Assembly: GCF_949987515.2 (NCBI RefSeq)
Contig: NW_027192651.1
Span: 1 to 64,000, forward strand
Origin: Delphinus delphis
Lineage: Eukaryota; Chordata; Mammalia; Artiodactyla; Delphinidae
Reading direction: 5' to 3'
Length of the DNA: 64,000 nucleotides
The notes beneath the pieces were generated by a model, which did no database searches, was not told where the DNA came from, and saw only the letters and a program-made list of their open reading frames with translations. Made by a program: the position numbers and the translations under genes. Numbering within the stretch: position 1 is the stretch's first letter; every line of letters begins with the position of its first letter. Positions 21,082 through 35,299 of this stretch are shown here, piece by piece.

Positions 21082-22661
21082 AGTATCTTAAAACCTATGG
21101 ATTGCTATGTCTCCGAAAGAGAATCAAGCATGTGTACAGGGGCATAAATGCAGCAGTGATAGGATTGGAGAGGTTCGGCGAGCAAATGAAGACCCTTTGA
21201 AGTCATATTGCATGGTACCCATTCCACGGGTTTCAACTACCCAGGTTTTAGGTATTCTTCCTTCAGCTAAAACATGCATGTGGAACCCAGAGTATGATCA
21301 ACCATGTGATCGGGAGACGTGTTCAAATATATCTCAGTTTTCCTCCCCTGGTACTCGGGTGCAACATTCCAGACGCTTTACTAACACTCTCCCCACTTGG
21401 AGAGTCAGCACCTTTAACCTCCTGTTTGGCCCAGTTTGCAATTTCTGCGGAAGATGAACAGGAATAGCGAGAACCAATGAGAGACTAGCTGGAGGTGTCT
21501 GGACGGGCAAATTTAACTCTCATTTCCCACCAGGAAGAGGAATTAACCAAAGGCTCAGCGTGCCATGCCGGAACCAGATTAGGGCCTGAAGCCATCCTGC
21601 GGTGTTGCGGCCAGCTTACAAGAAAGCGAGTTGAAGAAAGGAGCTCAGGGGAACTGTAATTCACAAACCTGCAGAGTTATAAATGACAGCTATCGTCCAA
21701 AAATAGACTGAAGTAAGGCTGCCAAGAGGACTTGAAAGCAGGGCAGAATTGCAGGAAACCGATTTCAGGAGGTAGACTGGAATTGCATTGAAAGCATAGG
21801 AAAAGAGGCAGAACGTCCACAATGATGCACTTGGCCAAAAAGGGCGTATGCGTTTTTTCCTGAATATATTCAGGAAAAAACGCATACGCCCTTTTTGGCC
21901 AACCAAGCAAGCTTGCAAAGGAAATCTGCACTACAATGAAGTCTCACTTCCCCCCGGTCAAAAGGGCCATCTGAAAAAAGTGTAAAATCCAGAAAGGCAG
22001 GACAGGCCATGGAGAACTGGGAGCCTTGTTATGCTGATGGGCGGGATGTAAATTGCCAACAACCACTCGGGAGAAGTGTATGGTGTTTCCTGAAACATCT
22101 AAAAAACAAAGCAACAGAACGTAGGGCACTTCCACTTATGGTCCTATAGCTTAGGGAAATTAAAATCAAAAAGACACAGCCACCCCAAAGTTTGGAACGG
22201 CTCTGTTTACAAGAACCTCGTTTACAGTACAAGTTCAACATCGCAGAAAGTGAAAAATGGAGAAAGAAGTTGTGGTATTTACTTACAAAGCAATATCACT
22301 CAGCAATGAAATCTGTGTCATCAGGCCCTTAGCAGCACAATGAGTGGATTCAGGTACGATGATTCTAACTGAAATAAGTCACACAGAAAAAGAAACATCA
22401 TAAGATATCACTAATACACGGAATGTAAACTTGGCTACACAGGAACTGCATTCCAAAACAGAACAGGGTCTCAAATTTAGAAAACCAACTTATGCTTGCT
22501 TAAGGGTAAAGGTGAGTTGGGGTGCTGCATAAAACCAGAGATTGAAATGAGCACAGATAAAGTTCCTTAGGCCAAATATGGAATAGACAAGAGCTACTCC
22601 TTGCTCAACGAAATGGACTCAACACCGCATATTAAACGCCTAAGAATGTACCTGACTAGTA
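21082..22661 (+). repeat. Satellite monomer S8 (short form)
   Basis: Perfect palindrome 21831-21902. AAAGCAGGGC (21736) is shared with S21/S22. The second half, with GAGAAAGAAGTTG and CCTTAGGCC and a following AAGTATCGTAAA, matches S12 and S15. Confidence 0.93.
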
Positions 22662-24240
22662 AGTATCGTAAAACCTATGGATTGCTATGTCTCCGAAAGA
22701 GAATCAAGCATGTGTACAGGGGCATAAACGCAGCAGTGATAGGATTGGAGAGGTTCGGTGAGCAAATGAAGACCCTTTGAAGTCATATTGCATGGTACCC
22801 ATTCCACGTGTCTCAACTCTCCAGGTTTAAGGTATTCTTCCTTCAGCTAAAACATGCATGTGGAACCCAAGTATGATCAACCATGTGAACGGGAGACGTG
22901 TTCAAATATGTCTCAGTTTTCCTCCCCTGGTACTCGGGTGCAACATTCCAGACGCTTTACTAACACTCTCCCCACTTGGAGAGTCAGCGCCTTTAACCTC
23001 CTGTTTGGCCCAGTTTGCAATTTCTGCGGAAGATGAACAGGAATAGCGAGAACCAATGAGAGGCTAGCTGGAGGTGTCTGGACGGGCAAATTTAACTCTC
23101 ATTTCCCACCAGGAAGAGGAAATAACCAAAGGCTCAGCGTGCCGTACCGGAACCAGATTAGCGCCTGAAGCCATCCTGCGGTGTTGCGGCCAGCTCAAAA
23201 GAAAGCGAGTTGAAGAAAGGAGCTCAGGGGCACTGTAATTCACACACCTGCAGAGTTATAAATGACAGCTATCGTCCAAAAATAGACTGAAGTAAGGCTG
23301 CCAAGAGGACTTGAAAGCGGGGCAGAATTGCAGGAAACCGATTTCAGGAGGTAGACTGGAATTGCATTGAAAGCATAGGAAAAGAGGCAGAACGTCCACA
23401 ATGATGCACTTGGCCAAAAAGGGCGTATGCGTTTTTTCCTGAATATATTCAGGAAAAAACGCATACGCCCTTTTTGGCCAACCAAGCAGGCTTGCAAAGG
23501 AAATCTGCACTACAATGAAGTTTCACTTCCCCCCGGTCAAAAGGGCCATCTGAAAAAAGTGTAAAATCCAGAAAGGCAGGACAGGCCATGGAGAACTGGG
23601 AGCCTTGTTATGCTGATGGGCGGGATGTAAATTGCCAACAACCACTCGGGAGAAGTGTATGGTGTTTCCTGAAACATCTAAAAAACAAAGCAACAGAGCC
23701 TAGGGCACTTCCACTTATGGTCCTATAGCTTAGGGAAATTAAAATCAAAAAGACACAGCCACCCCAAAGTTTGGGACGCCTCCGTTTACAAGAACCTCGT
23801 TTACCGTACAAGTTCAATATCACAGAAAGTGAAAAATGGATTAAGAACTTGTGGTACTTACGTACAATGCAGTATCACTCAGCAATGAAATCTATGTCAT
23901 CAGGCCCGTAGCAGCATAATGAGTGGATTCAGGTACGATGATTCTAACTGAAATAAGTCACACAGAAAAAGAAACATCATAAGATATCAGTAATACACGG
24001 AATGTAAACTTGGCTACACAGGAACTGCATTCCAAAACAGAACAGGGTCTCAAATTTAGAAAACCAACTTATGCTTGCTTAAGGGGAAAGGTGAGTTGGG
24101 GTGCTGCATAAAACCAGAGATTGAAATGAGCACAGATAAAGTTCCTTAAGCCAAATATGGAATAGACAAGAGCTACTCCTTGCTCAATGAAATGGACTCA
24201 ACACCGCATATTAAACGCCTAAGAATGTACCTGACTTGTA
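22662..24240 (+). repeat. Satellite monomer S9 (short form, 1,579 bp)
   Basis: Carries the AACCCAAGTATG one-base deletion also found in S3, S16, S18 and S27. Perfect palindrome 23410-23481. CACACACCTGCAG near 23242 is shared with S12 and S18. Confidence 0.93.
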
Positions 24241-25820
24241 AGTATCTTAAAACCTATGGATTGCTATGTCTCCGAAGGGGAATCAAGCATGTGTACAGGG
24301 GCATAAACGCAGCAGTGATAGGATTGGAGAGGTTCGGTGAGCAAATGAAGACCCTTTGAAGTCATATTGCATGGTACCCATTCCACGGGTTTCAACTACC
24401 CAGGTTTTAGGTATTCTTCCTTCAGCTAAAACATGCATGTGGAACCCAGAGTATGATCAACCATGTGATCGGGAGACGTGTTCAAATATGTCTCAGTTTT
24501 CCTCCCCTGGTACTCGGGTGCAACATTCCAGACGCTTTACTAACACTCTCCCCACTTGGAGAGTCAGCGCCTTTAACCTCCTGTTTGGCCCAGTTTGCAA
24601 TTTCTGCGGAAGATGAACAGGAATAGCGAGAACCAATGAGAGACTAGCTGGAGGTGTCTGGACGGGCAAATTTAACTCTCATTTCCCACCAGGAAGAGGA
24701 ATTAACCAAAGGCTCAGCGTGCCGTGCCGGAACCAGATTAGGGCCTGAAGCCATCCTGCGGTGTTGCGGCCAGCTCACAAGAAAGCGAGTTGAAGAAAGG
24801 AGCTCAGGGGCACTGTAATTCACAAACCTGCAGAGTTATAAATGACAGCTATCGTCCAAAAATAGACTGAAGTAAGGCTGCCAAGAGGACTTGAAAGCGG
24901 GGCAGAATTGCAGGAAACCGATTTCAGGAGGTAGACTGGAATTGCATTGAAAGCATAGGAAAAGCGGCAGAACGTCCACAATGATGCACTTGGCCAAAAA
25001 GGGCGTATGCGTTTTTTCCTGAATATATTCAGGAAAAAACGCATACGCCCTTTTTGGCCAACCAAGCAAGCTTGCAAAGGAAATCTGCACTACAATGAAG
25101 TCTCACTTCCCCCCGGTCAAAAGGGCCATCTGAAAAAAGTGTAAAATCCAGAAAGGCAGGACAGGCCATGGAGAACTGGGAGCCTTGTTATGCTGATGGG
25201 CGGGATGTAAATTGCCAACAGACACTCGGGAGAAGTGTATGGTGTTTCCTGAAACATCTAAAAAACAAAGCAACAGAGCCTAGGGCACTTCCACTTATGG
25301 TCCTATAGCTTAGGGAAATTAAAATCAAAAAGACACAGCCACCCCAAAGTTTGGGACGCCTCCATTTACAAGAACCTCGTTTACCGTACAAGTTCAATAT
25401 CACAGAAAGTGAAAAATGGATAAAGAACTTGTGGTACTTACGTACAATGCAGTATCACTCAGCAATGAAATCTATGTCATCAGGCCCGTAGCAGCATAAT
25501 GAGTGGATTCAGGTACGATGATTCTAACTGAAATAAGTCACACAGAAAAAGAAACATCATAAGATATCAGTAATACACGGAATGTAAACTTGGCTACACA
25601 GGAACTGCATTCCAAAACAGAACAGGGTCTCAAATTTAGAAAACCAACTTATGCTTGCTTAAGGGGAAAGGTGAGTTGGGGTGCTGCATAAAACCAGAGA
25701 TTGAAATGAGCACAGATAAAGTTCCTTAAGCCAAATATGGAATAGACAAGAGCTACTCCTTGCTCAACGAAATGGACTCAAAACCCCATATTAAACGCCT
25801 AAGAATGTACCTGACTAGTA
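24241..25820 (+). repeat. Satellite monomer S10 (trimer position 1)
   Basis: Perfect palindrome 24990-25061. CCGAAGGGGAATC at its start is shared with S20; AAAGCGGCAG (24962) with S16. The second half (CGCCTCCATTTAC, CTCAAAACCCCAT) is shared with S13 and S16. First unit of the 4,740-bp higher-order repeat. Confidence 0.93.
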
Positions 25821-27400
25821 AGTATCTTAAAACCTATGGATTGCTATGTCTCCAAAAGAGAATCAAGCGTGTGTACAGGGGCATAAACGCAGCAGTGATA
25901 GGATTGGAGAGGTTCGGTGAGCAAATGAAGACCCTTTGAAGTCATATTGCATGGTACCCATTCCACGGGTTTCAACTACCCAGGTTTAAGGTATTCTTCC
26001 TTCAGCTAAAACATGCATGTGGAACCTAGAGTATGATCAACCATGTGATCGGGAGACGTGTTCAAATATGTCTCAGTTTTTGTACCCTGGGACTCTGGTG
26101 CAACATTCCAGATGCTTTACTAACACTCTCCCGACTTGGAGAGTCAGTCCCTTTAACCTCCTGTTTGGCCCAGTTTGCAATTTCTGCGGAAGATGAACAG
26201 GAATAGCGAGAACCAATGAGAGACTAGCTGGAGGTGTCTGGACGGGCAAATTTAACTCTCATTTCCCACCAGGAAGAGGAATTAACCAAAGGCTCAGCGT
26301 GCCGTGCCGGAACCAGATTAGGGCCTGAAGCCATCCTGCGGTGTTGCGGCCAGGTCACAAGAAAGCGAGTTGAAGAAAGGAGCTCAGGGGCACTGTAATT
26401 CACAAACCTGCAGAGTTATAAATGACAGCTATCGTCCAAAAATAGACTGAAGTAAGGCTGCCAAGAGGACTTGAAAGCGGGGCAGAATTGCAGGAAACCG
26501 ATTTCAGGAGGTAGACTGGAATTGCATTGAAAGCATAGGAAAAGAGGCAGAACGTCCACAATGATGCACTTGGCCAAAAAGGGCGTATGCGTTTTATCCT
26601 GAATATATTCAGGAAAAAACGCATACGCCCTTTTTGGCCAACCAAGCAAGCTTGCAAAGGAAATCTGCACTACAATGAAGTCTCACTTCCCCCCGGTCAA
26701 AAGGGCCATCTGAAAAAAGTGTAAAATCCAGAAAGGCAGGACAGGCCATGGAGAACTGGGAGCCTTGTTATGCTGATGGGTGGGATGTAAATTGCCAACA
26801 ACCACTCGGGAGAAGTGTATGGTGTTTCCTGAAACATCTAAAAAACAAAGCAACAGAACCTAGGGCACTTCCACTTATGGTCCTATAGCTTAGGGAAATT
26901 AAAATCAAAAAGACACAGCCACCCCAAAGTTTGGAACGGCTCTGTTTACAAGAACCTCGTTTACAGTACAAGTTCAACATCGCAGAAAGTGAAAAATGGA
27001 TAAAGAAGTTGTGGTATTTACTTACAAAGCAATATCACTCAGCAATGAAATCTGTGTCATCAGGCCCTTAGCAGCACAATGAGTGGATTCAGGTATGATG
27101 ATTCTAACTGAAATAAGTCACACAGAAAAAGAAACATCATAAGATATCAGTAATACACGGAATGTAAACTTGGCTACACAGGAACTGAATTACAGAACAG
27201 AACAGGGTCTCAAATTTAGAAAACCAACTTATGCTTGCTTAAGGGGAAAGGTGAGTTGGGGTGCTGCATAAAACCAGAGATTGAAATGAGCACAGATAAA
27301 GTTCCTTAAGCCAAATATGGAATAGACAAGAGCTACTCCTTGCTCAACGAAATGGACTCAACACCGCATATTAAACGCCTAAGAATGTACCTGACTTGTA
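25821..27400 (+). repeat. Satellite monomer S11 (trimer position 2)
   Basis: The palindrome at 26570-26641 has a left-arm change GTTTTATCC, also in S14 and S16. GGGACTCTGGTG near 26089 is shared with S12, S14, S15 and S17. Confidence 0.93.
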
Positions 27401-28980
27401 AGTATCTTAAAACCTATGGATTGCTATGTCTCCGAAAGAGAATCAAGCGTGTGTACAGGGGCATAAACGCAGCAGTGATAGGATTGGAGAGGTTCGGTGA
27501 GCAAATGAAGACCCTTTGAAGTCATATTGCATGGTACCCATTCCACGGGTTTCAACTACCCAGGTTTAAGGTATTCTTCCTTCAGCTAAAACATGCATGT
27601 GGAACCTAGAGTATGATCAACCGTGTGATCGGGAGACGTGTTCAAATATGTCTCAGTTTTCATACCCTGGGACTCTGGTGCAACATTCCAGACGCTTTAC
27701 TAACACTCTCCCGACTTGGAGAGTCAGTCCCTTTAACCTCCTGTTTGGCCCAGTTTGCAATTTCTGCGGAAGATGAACAGGAATAGCGAGAACCAATGAG
27801 AGGCTAGCTGGAGGTGTCTGGACGGGCAAATTTAACTCTCATTTCCCACCAGGAAGAGGAAATAACCAAAGGCTCAGCGTGCCATACCGGAACCAGATTA
27901 GCGCCTGAAGCCATCCTGCGGTGTTGCGGCCAGCTCAAAAGAAAGCGAGTTGAAGAAAGGAGCTCAGGGGCACTGTAATTCACACACCTGCAGAGTTATA
28001 AATGACAGCTATCGTCCAAAAATAGACTGAAGTAAGGCTGCCAAGAGGACTTGAAAGCGGGGCAGAATTGCAGGAAACCGATTTCAGGAGGTAGACTGGA
28101 ATTGCATTGAAAGCATAGGAAAAGAGGCAGAACGTCCACAATGATGCACTTGGCCAAAAAGGGCGTATGCGTTTTTTCCTGAATATATTCAGGAAAAAAT
28201 GCATACGCCCTTTTTGGCCAACCAAGCAAGCTTGCAAAGGAAATCTGCACTACAATGAAGTCTCACTTCCCCCCGGTCAAAAGGGCCATCTGAAAAAAGT
28301 GTAAAATCCAGAAAGGCAGGACAGGCCATGGAGAACTGGGAGCCTTGTTATGCTGATGGGCGGGATGTAAATTGCCAACAGCCACTCTGGAGAAGTGTAT
28401 GGTGTTTCCTGAAACATCTAAAAAACAAAGCAACAGAACCTAGGGCACTTCCACTTATGGTCCTATAGCTTAGGGAAATTAAAATCAAAAAGACACAGCC
28501 ACCCCAAAGTTTGGAACGGCTCTGTTTACAAGAACCTCGTTTACAGTACAAGTTCAACATCGCAGAAAGTGAAAAATGGAGAAAGAAGTTGTGGTATTTA
28601 CTTACAAAGCAATATCACTCAGCAATGAAATCTGTGTCATCAGGCCCTTAGCAGCACAATGAGTGGATTCAGGTACGATGATTCTAACTGAAATAAGTCA
28701 CACAGAAAAAGAAACATCATAAGATATCACTAATACACGGAATGTAAACTTGGCTACACAGGAACTGCATTCCAAAACAGAACAGGGTCTCAAATTTAGA
28801 AAACCAACTTATGCTTGCTTAAGGGTAAAGGTGAGTTGGGGTGCTGCATAAAACCAGAGATTGAAATGAGCACAGATAAAGTTCCTTAGGTCAAATATGG
28901 AATAGACAAGAGCTACTCCTTGCTCAACGAAATGGACTCAACACCGCATATTAAACGCCTAAGAATGTACCTGACTAGTA
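27401..28980 (+). repeat. Satellite monomer S12 (trimer position 3)
   Basis: The palindrome at 28150-28221 has one right-arm mismatch (AAAATGCATACG). Carries CACACACCTGCAG. CAACAGCCACTCTGG near 28376 matches the young half of D3. Confidence 0.93.
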
Positions 28981-30560
28981 AGTATCGTAAAACCTATGGA
29001 TTGCTATGTCTCCAAAAGAGAATCAAGCATGTGTACAGGGGCATAAACGCAGCAGTGATAGGATTGGAGAGGTTCGGTGAGCAAATGAAGACCCTTTGAA
29101 GTCATATTGCATGGTACCCATTCCACGGGTTTCAACTACCCAGGTTTTAGGTATTCTTCCTTCAGCTAAAACATGCATGTGGAACCCAGAGTATGATCAA
29201 CCATGTGATCGGGAGACGTGTTCAAATATGTCTCAGTTTTCGTACCCTGGTACTCGGGTGCAACATTCCAGACGCTTTAGTAACACTCTCCCCACTTGGA
29301 GAGTCAGTCCCTTTAACCTCCTGTTTGGCCCAGTTTGCAATTTCTGCGGAAGATGAACAGGAATAGCGAGAACCAATGAGAGACTAGCTGGAGGTGTCTG
29401 GACGGGCAAATTTAACTCTCATTTCCCACCAGGAAGAGGAATTAACCAAAGGCTCAGCGTGCCGTGCCGGAACCAGATTAGGGCCTGAAGCCATCCTGCG
29501 GTGTTGCGGCCAGCTCACAAGAAAGCGAGTTGAAGAAAGGAGCTCAGGGGCACTGTAATTCACAAACCTGCAGAGTTATAAATGACAGCTATCGTCCAAA
29601 AATAGACTGAAGTAAGGCTGCCAAGAGGACTTGAAAGCGGGGCAGAATTGCAGGAAACCGATTTCAGGAGGTAGACTGGAATTGCATTGAAAGCATAGGA
29701 AAAGAGGCAGAACGTCCACAATGATGCACTTGGCCAAAAAGGGCGTATGCGTTTTTTCCTGAATATATTCAGGAAAAAACGCATACGCCCTTTTTGGCCA
29801 ACCAAGCAAGCTTGCAAAGGAAATCTGCACTACAATGAAGTCTCACTTCCCCCCGGTCAAAAGGGCCATCTGAAAAAAGTGTAAAATCCAGAAAGGCAGG
29901 ACAGGCCATGGAGAACTGGGAGCCTTGTTATGCTGATGGGCGGGATGTAAATTGCCAACAGACACTCGGGAGAAGTGTATGGTGTTTCCTGAAACATCTA
30001 AAAAACAAAGCAACAGAGCCTAGGGCACTTCCACTTATGGTCCTATAGCTTAGGGAAATTAAAATCAAAAAGACACAGCCACCCCAAAGTTTGGGACGCC
30101 TCCATTTACAAGAACCTCGTTTACCGTACAAGTTCAATATCACAGAAAGTGAAAAATGGATAAAGAACTTGTGGTACTTACGTACAATGCAGTATCACTC
30201 AGCAATGAAATCTATGTCATCAGGCCCGTAGCAGCATAATGAGTGGATTCAGGTACGATGATTCTAACTGAAATAAGTCACACAGAAAAAGAAACATCAT
30301 AAGATATCAGTAATACACTGAATGTAAACTTGGCTACACAGGAACTGCATTCCAAAACAGAACAGGGTCTCAAATTTAGAAAACCAACTTATGCTTGCTT
30401 AAGGGGAAAGGTGAGTTGGGGTGCTGCATAAAACCAGAGATTGAAATGAGCACAGATAAAGTTCCTTAAGCCAAATATGGAATAGACAAGAGCTACTCCT
30501 TGCTCAACGAAATGGACTCAAAACCCCATATTAAACGCCTAAGAATGTACCTGACTAGTA
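28981..30560 (+). repeat. Satellite monomer S13 (trimer position 1, second round)
   Basis: Exactly 4,740 bp after S10. Perfect palindrome 29730-29801. Shares the S10 second-half variants; ATACACTGAATG (30313) is shared with S16 but not S10. Confidence 0.93.
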
Positions 30561-32140
30561 AGTATCTTAAAACCTATGGATTGCTATGTCTCCAAAAGAG
30601 AATCAAGCGTGTGTACAGGGGCATAAACGCAGCAGTGATAGGATTGGAGAGGTTCGGTGAGCAAATGAAGACCCTTTGAAGTCATATTGCATGGTACCCA
30701 TTCCACGGGTTTCAACTACCCAGGTTTAAGGTATTCTTCCTTCAGCTAAAACATGCATGTGGAACCTAGAGTATGATCAACCATGTGATCGGGAGACGTG
30801 TTCAAATATGTCTCAGTTTTCGTACCCTGGGACTCTGGTGCAACATTCCAGATGCTTTACTAACACTCTCCCGACTTGGAGAGTCAGTCCCTTTAACCTC
30901 CTGTTTGGCCCAGTTTGCAATTTCTGCGGAAGATGAACAGGAATAGCGAGAACCAATGAGAGACTAGCTGGAGGTGTCTGGACGGGCAAATTTAACTCTC
31001 ATTTCCCACCAGGAAGAGGAATTAACCAAAGGCTCAGCGTGCCGTGCCGGAACCAGATTAGGGCCTGAAGCCATCCTGCGGTGTTACGGCCAGCTCAAAA
31101 GAAAGCGAGTTGAAGAAAGGAGCTCAGGGGCACTGTAATTCACAAACCTGCAGAGTTATAAATGACAGCTATCGTCCAAAAATAGACTGAAGTAAGGCTG
31201 CCAAGAGGACTTGAAAGCGGGGCAGAATTGCAGGAAACCGATTTCAGGAGGTAGACTGGAATTGCATTGAAAGCATAGGAAAAGAGGCAGAACGTCCACA
31301 ATGATGCACTTGGCCAAAAAGGGCGTATGCGTTTTATCCTGAATATATTCAGGAAAAAACGCATACGCCCTTTTTGGCCAACCAAGCAAGCTTGCAAAGG
31401 AAATCTGCACTACAATGAAGTCTCACTTCCCCCCGGTCAAAAGGGCCATCTGAAAAAAGTGTAAAATCCAGAAAGGCAGGACAGGCCATGGAGAACTGGG
31501 AGCCTTGTTATGCTGATGGGCGGGATGTAAATTGCCAACAACCACTCGGGAGAGGTGTATGGTGTTCCCTGAAACATCTAAAAAACAAAGCAACAGAACC
31601 TAGGGCACTTCCACTTATGGTCCTATAGCTTAGGGAAATTAAAATCAAAAAGACACAGCCACCCCAAAGTTTGGAACGGCTCTGTTTACAAGAACCTCGT
31701 TTACAGTACAAGTTCAACATCGCAGAATGTGAAAAATGGATAAAGAAGTTGTGGTATTTACTTACAAAGCAATATCACTCAGCAATGAAATCTGTGTCAT
31801 CAGGCCCTTAGCAGCACAATGAGTGGATTCAGGTATGATGATTCTAACTGAAATAAGTCACACAGAAAAAGAAACATCATAAGATATCAGTAATACACGG
31901 AATGTAAACTTGGCTACACAGGAACTGAATTACAGAACAGAACAGGGTCTCAAATTTAGAAAACCAACTTATGCTTGCTTAAGGGTAAAGGTGAGTTGGG
32001 GTGCTGCATAAAACCAGAGATTGAAATGAGCACAGATAAAGTTCCTTAAGCCAAATATGGAATAGACAAGAGCTACTCCTTGCTCAACGAAATGGACTCA
32101 ACACCCCATATTAAACGCCTAAGAATGTACCTGACTAGTA
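30561..32140 (+). repeat. Satellite monomer S14 (trimer position 2, second round)
   Basis: 4,740 bp after S11 and shares its palindrome defect (31310-31381, GTTTTATCC). Private changes are GAGAGGTGTATGG, GGTGTTCCC and GCAGAATGTG in the second half. Confidence 0.93.
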
Positions 32141-33720
32141 AGTATCTTAAAACCTATGGATTGCTATGTCTCCGAAAGAGAATCAAGCATGTGTACAGGG
32201 GCATAAACGCAGCAGTGATAGGATTGGAGAGGTTCGGTGAGCAAATGAAGACCCTTTGAAGTCATATTGCATGGTACCCATTCCACGGGTTTCAACTACC
32301 CAGGTTTAAGGTATTCTTCCTTCAGCTAAAACATGCATGTGGAACCTAGAGTATGATCAACCATGTGAATGGGAGACGTGTTCAAATATGTCTCAGTTTT
32401 CGTACCCTGGGACTCTGGTGCAACATTCCAGACGCTTTACTAACACTCTCCCGACTTGGAGAGTCAGTCCCTTTAACCTCCTGTTTGGCCCAGTTTGCAA
32501 TTTCTGCGGAAGATGAACAGGAATAGCGAGAACCAATGAGAGACTAGCTGGAGGTGTCTGGACGGGCAAATTTAACTCTCATTTCCCACCAGGAAGAGGA
32601 ATTAACCAAAGGCTCAGCGTGCCGTGCCGGAACCAGATTAGGGCCTGAAGCCATCCTGCGGTGTTGCGGCCAGCTCACAAGAAAGCGAGTTGAAGAAAGG
32701 AGCTCAGGGGCACTGTAATTCACAAACCTGCAGAGTTATAAATGACAGCTATCGTCCAAAAATAGACTGAAGTAAGGCTGCCAAGAGGACTTGAAAGCGG
32801 GGCAGAATTGCAGGAAACCGATTTCAGGAGGTAGACTGGAATTGCATTGAAAGCATAGGAAAAGAGGCAGAACGTCCACAATGATGCACTTGGCCAAAAA
32901 GGGCGTATGCGTTTTTTCCTGAATATATTCAGGAAAAAACGCATACGCACTTTTTGGCCAACCAAGCAAGCTTGCAAAGGAAATCTGCACTACAATGAAG
33001 TCTCACTTCCCCCCGGTCAAAAGGGCCATCTGAAAAAAGTGTAAAATCCAGAAAGGCAGGACAGGCCATGGAGAACTGGGAGCCTTGTTATGCTGATGGG
33101 CGGGATGTAAATTGCCAACAACCACTCGGGAGAAGTGTATGGTGTTTCCTGAAACATCTAAAAAACAAAGCAACAGAACCTAGGGCACTTCCACTTATGG
33201 TCCTATAGCTTAGGGAAATTAAAATCAAAAAGACACAGCCACCCCAAAGTTTGGAACGGCTCTGTTTACAAGAACCTCGTTTACAGTACAAGTTCAACAT
33301 CGCAGAAAGTGAAAAATGGAGAAAGAAGTGGTGGTATTTACTTACAAAGCAATATCACTCAGCAATGAAATCTGTGTCATCAGGCCCTTAGCAGCACAAT
33401 GAGTGGATTCAGGTACGATGATTCTAACTGAAATAAGTCACACAGAAAAAGAAACATCATAAGATATCACTAATACACGGAATGTAAACTTGGCTACACA
33501 GGAACTGCATTCCAAAACAGAACAGGGTCTCAAATTTAGAAAACCAACTTATGCTTGCTTAAGGGTAAAGGTGAGTTGGGGTGCTGCATAAAACCAGAGA
33601 TTGAAATGAGCACAGATAAAGTTCCTTAGGCCAAATATGGAATAGACAAGAGCTACTCCTTGCTCAACGAAATGGACTCAACACCGCATATTAAACGCCT
33701 AAGAATGTACCTGACTAGTA
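32141..33720 (+). repeat. Satellite monomer S15 (trimer position 3, second round)
   Basis: 4,740 bp after S12. The palindrome at 32890-32961 has the right-arm GCAC variant. Second half as in S8 and S12 (GAGAAAGAAG, CCTTAGGCC). Confidence 0.93.
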
Positions 33721-35299
33721 AGTATCGTAAAACCTATGGATTGCTATGTCTCCAAAAGAGAATCAAGCATGTGTACAGGGGCATAAACGCAGCAGTGATA
33801 GGATTGGAGAGGTTCGGTGAGCAAATGAAGACCCTTTGAAGTCATATTGCATGGTACCCATTCCACGTGTCTCAACTCTCCAGGTTTAAGGTATTCTTCC
33901 TTCAGCTAAAACATGCATGTGGAACCCAAGTATGATCAACCATGTGAACGGGAGACGTGTTCAAATATGTCTCAGTTTTCCTCCCCTGGTACTCGGGTGC
34001 AACATTCCAGACGCTTTACTAACACTCTCCCCACTTGGAGAGTCAGCGCCTTTAACCTCCTGTTTGGCCCAGTGTGCAATTTCTGCGGAAGATGAACAGG
34101 AATAGGGAGAACCAATGAGAGGCTAGCTGGAGGTGTCTGGACGGGCAAATTTAACTCTCATTTCCCACCAGGAAGAGGAAATAACCAAAGGCTCAGCGTG
34201 CCGTGCCGGAACCAGATTAGGGCCTGAAGCCATCCTGCGGTGTTGCGGCCAGCTCACAAGAAAGCGAGTTGAAGAAAGGAGCTCAGGGGCACTGTAATTC
34301 ACAAACCTGCAGAGTTATAAATGACAGCTATCGTCCAAAAATAGACTGAAGTAAGGCTGCCAAGAGGACTTGAAAGCGGGGCAGAATTGCAGGAAACCGA
34401 TTTCAGGAGGTAGACTGGAATTGCATTGAAAGCATAGGAGAAGCGGCAGAACGTCCACAATGATGCACTTGGCCAAAAAGGGCGTATGCGTTTTATCCTG
34501 AATATATTCAGGAAAAAACGCATACGCCCTTTTTGGCCAACCAAGCAAGCTTGCAAAGGAAATCTGCACTACAATGAAGTTTCACTTCCCCCCGGTCAAA
34601 AGGGCCATCTGAAAAAAGTGTAAAATCCAGAAAGGCAGGACAGGCCATGGAGAACTGGGAGCCTTGTTATGCTGATGAGCGGGATGTAAATTGCCAACAG
34701 ACACTCGGGAGAAGTGTATGGTGTTTCCTGAAACATCTAAAAAACAAAGCAACAGAGCCTAGGGCACTTCCACTTATGGTCCTATAGCTTAGGGAAATTA
34801 AAATCAAAAAGACACAGCCACCCCAAAGTTTGGGACGCCTCCATTTACAAGAACCTCGTTTACCGTACAAGTTCAATATCACAGAAAGTGAAAAATGGAT
34901 AAAGAACTTGTGGTACTTACGTACAATGCAGTATCACTCAGCAATGAAATCTATGTCATCAGGCCCGTAGCAGCATAATGAGTGGATTCAGGTACGATGA
35001 TTCTAACTGAAATAAGTCACACAGAAAAAGAAACATCATAAGATATCAGTAATACACTGAATGTAAACTTGGCTACACAGGAACTGCATTCCAAAACAGA
35101 ACAGGGTCTCAAATTTAGAAAACCAACTTATGCTTGCTTAAGGGGAAAGGTGAGTTGGGGTGCTGCATAAAACCAGAGATTGAAATGAGCACAGATAAAG
35201 TTCCTTAAGCCAAATATGGAATAGACAAGAGCTACTCCTTGCTCAACGAAATGGACTCAAAACCCCATATTAAACGCCTAAGAATGTACCTGACTAGTA
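33721..35299 (+). repeat. Satellite monomer S16 (mosaic, 1,579 bp)
   Basis: The first half is like S9 (AACCCAAGTATG), the second half like S10/S13 (CCATTTAC, ACACTGAATG). The palindrome at 34469-34540 carries the GTTTTATCC change of S11/S14. A unit built from pieces of several trimer positions. Confidence 0.93.

Larger units (their letters stand above)
24241..33720 (+). repeat. Trimer higher-order repeat, two rounds of 4,740 bp
   Basis: S10-S11-S12 (24241-28980) recur as S13-S14-S15 (28981-33720) at an offset of exactly 4,740 bp. Position-specific variants are shared across rounds (CCATTTAC in S10/S13, GTTTTATCC in S11/S14, CCTTAGG in S12/S15) and are absent from the neighbouring positions. 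S16-S17 continue the pattern in their second halves. Confidence 0.8.
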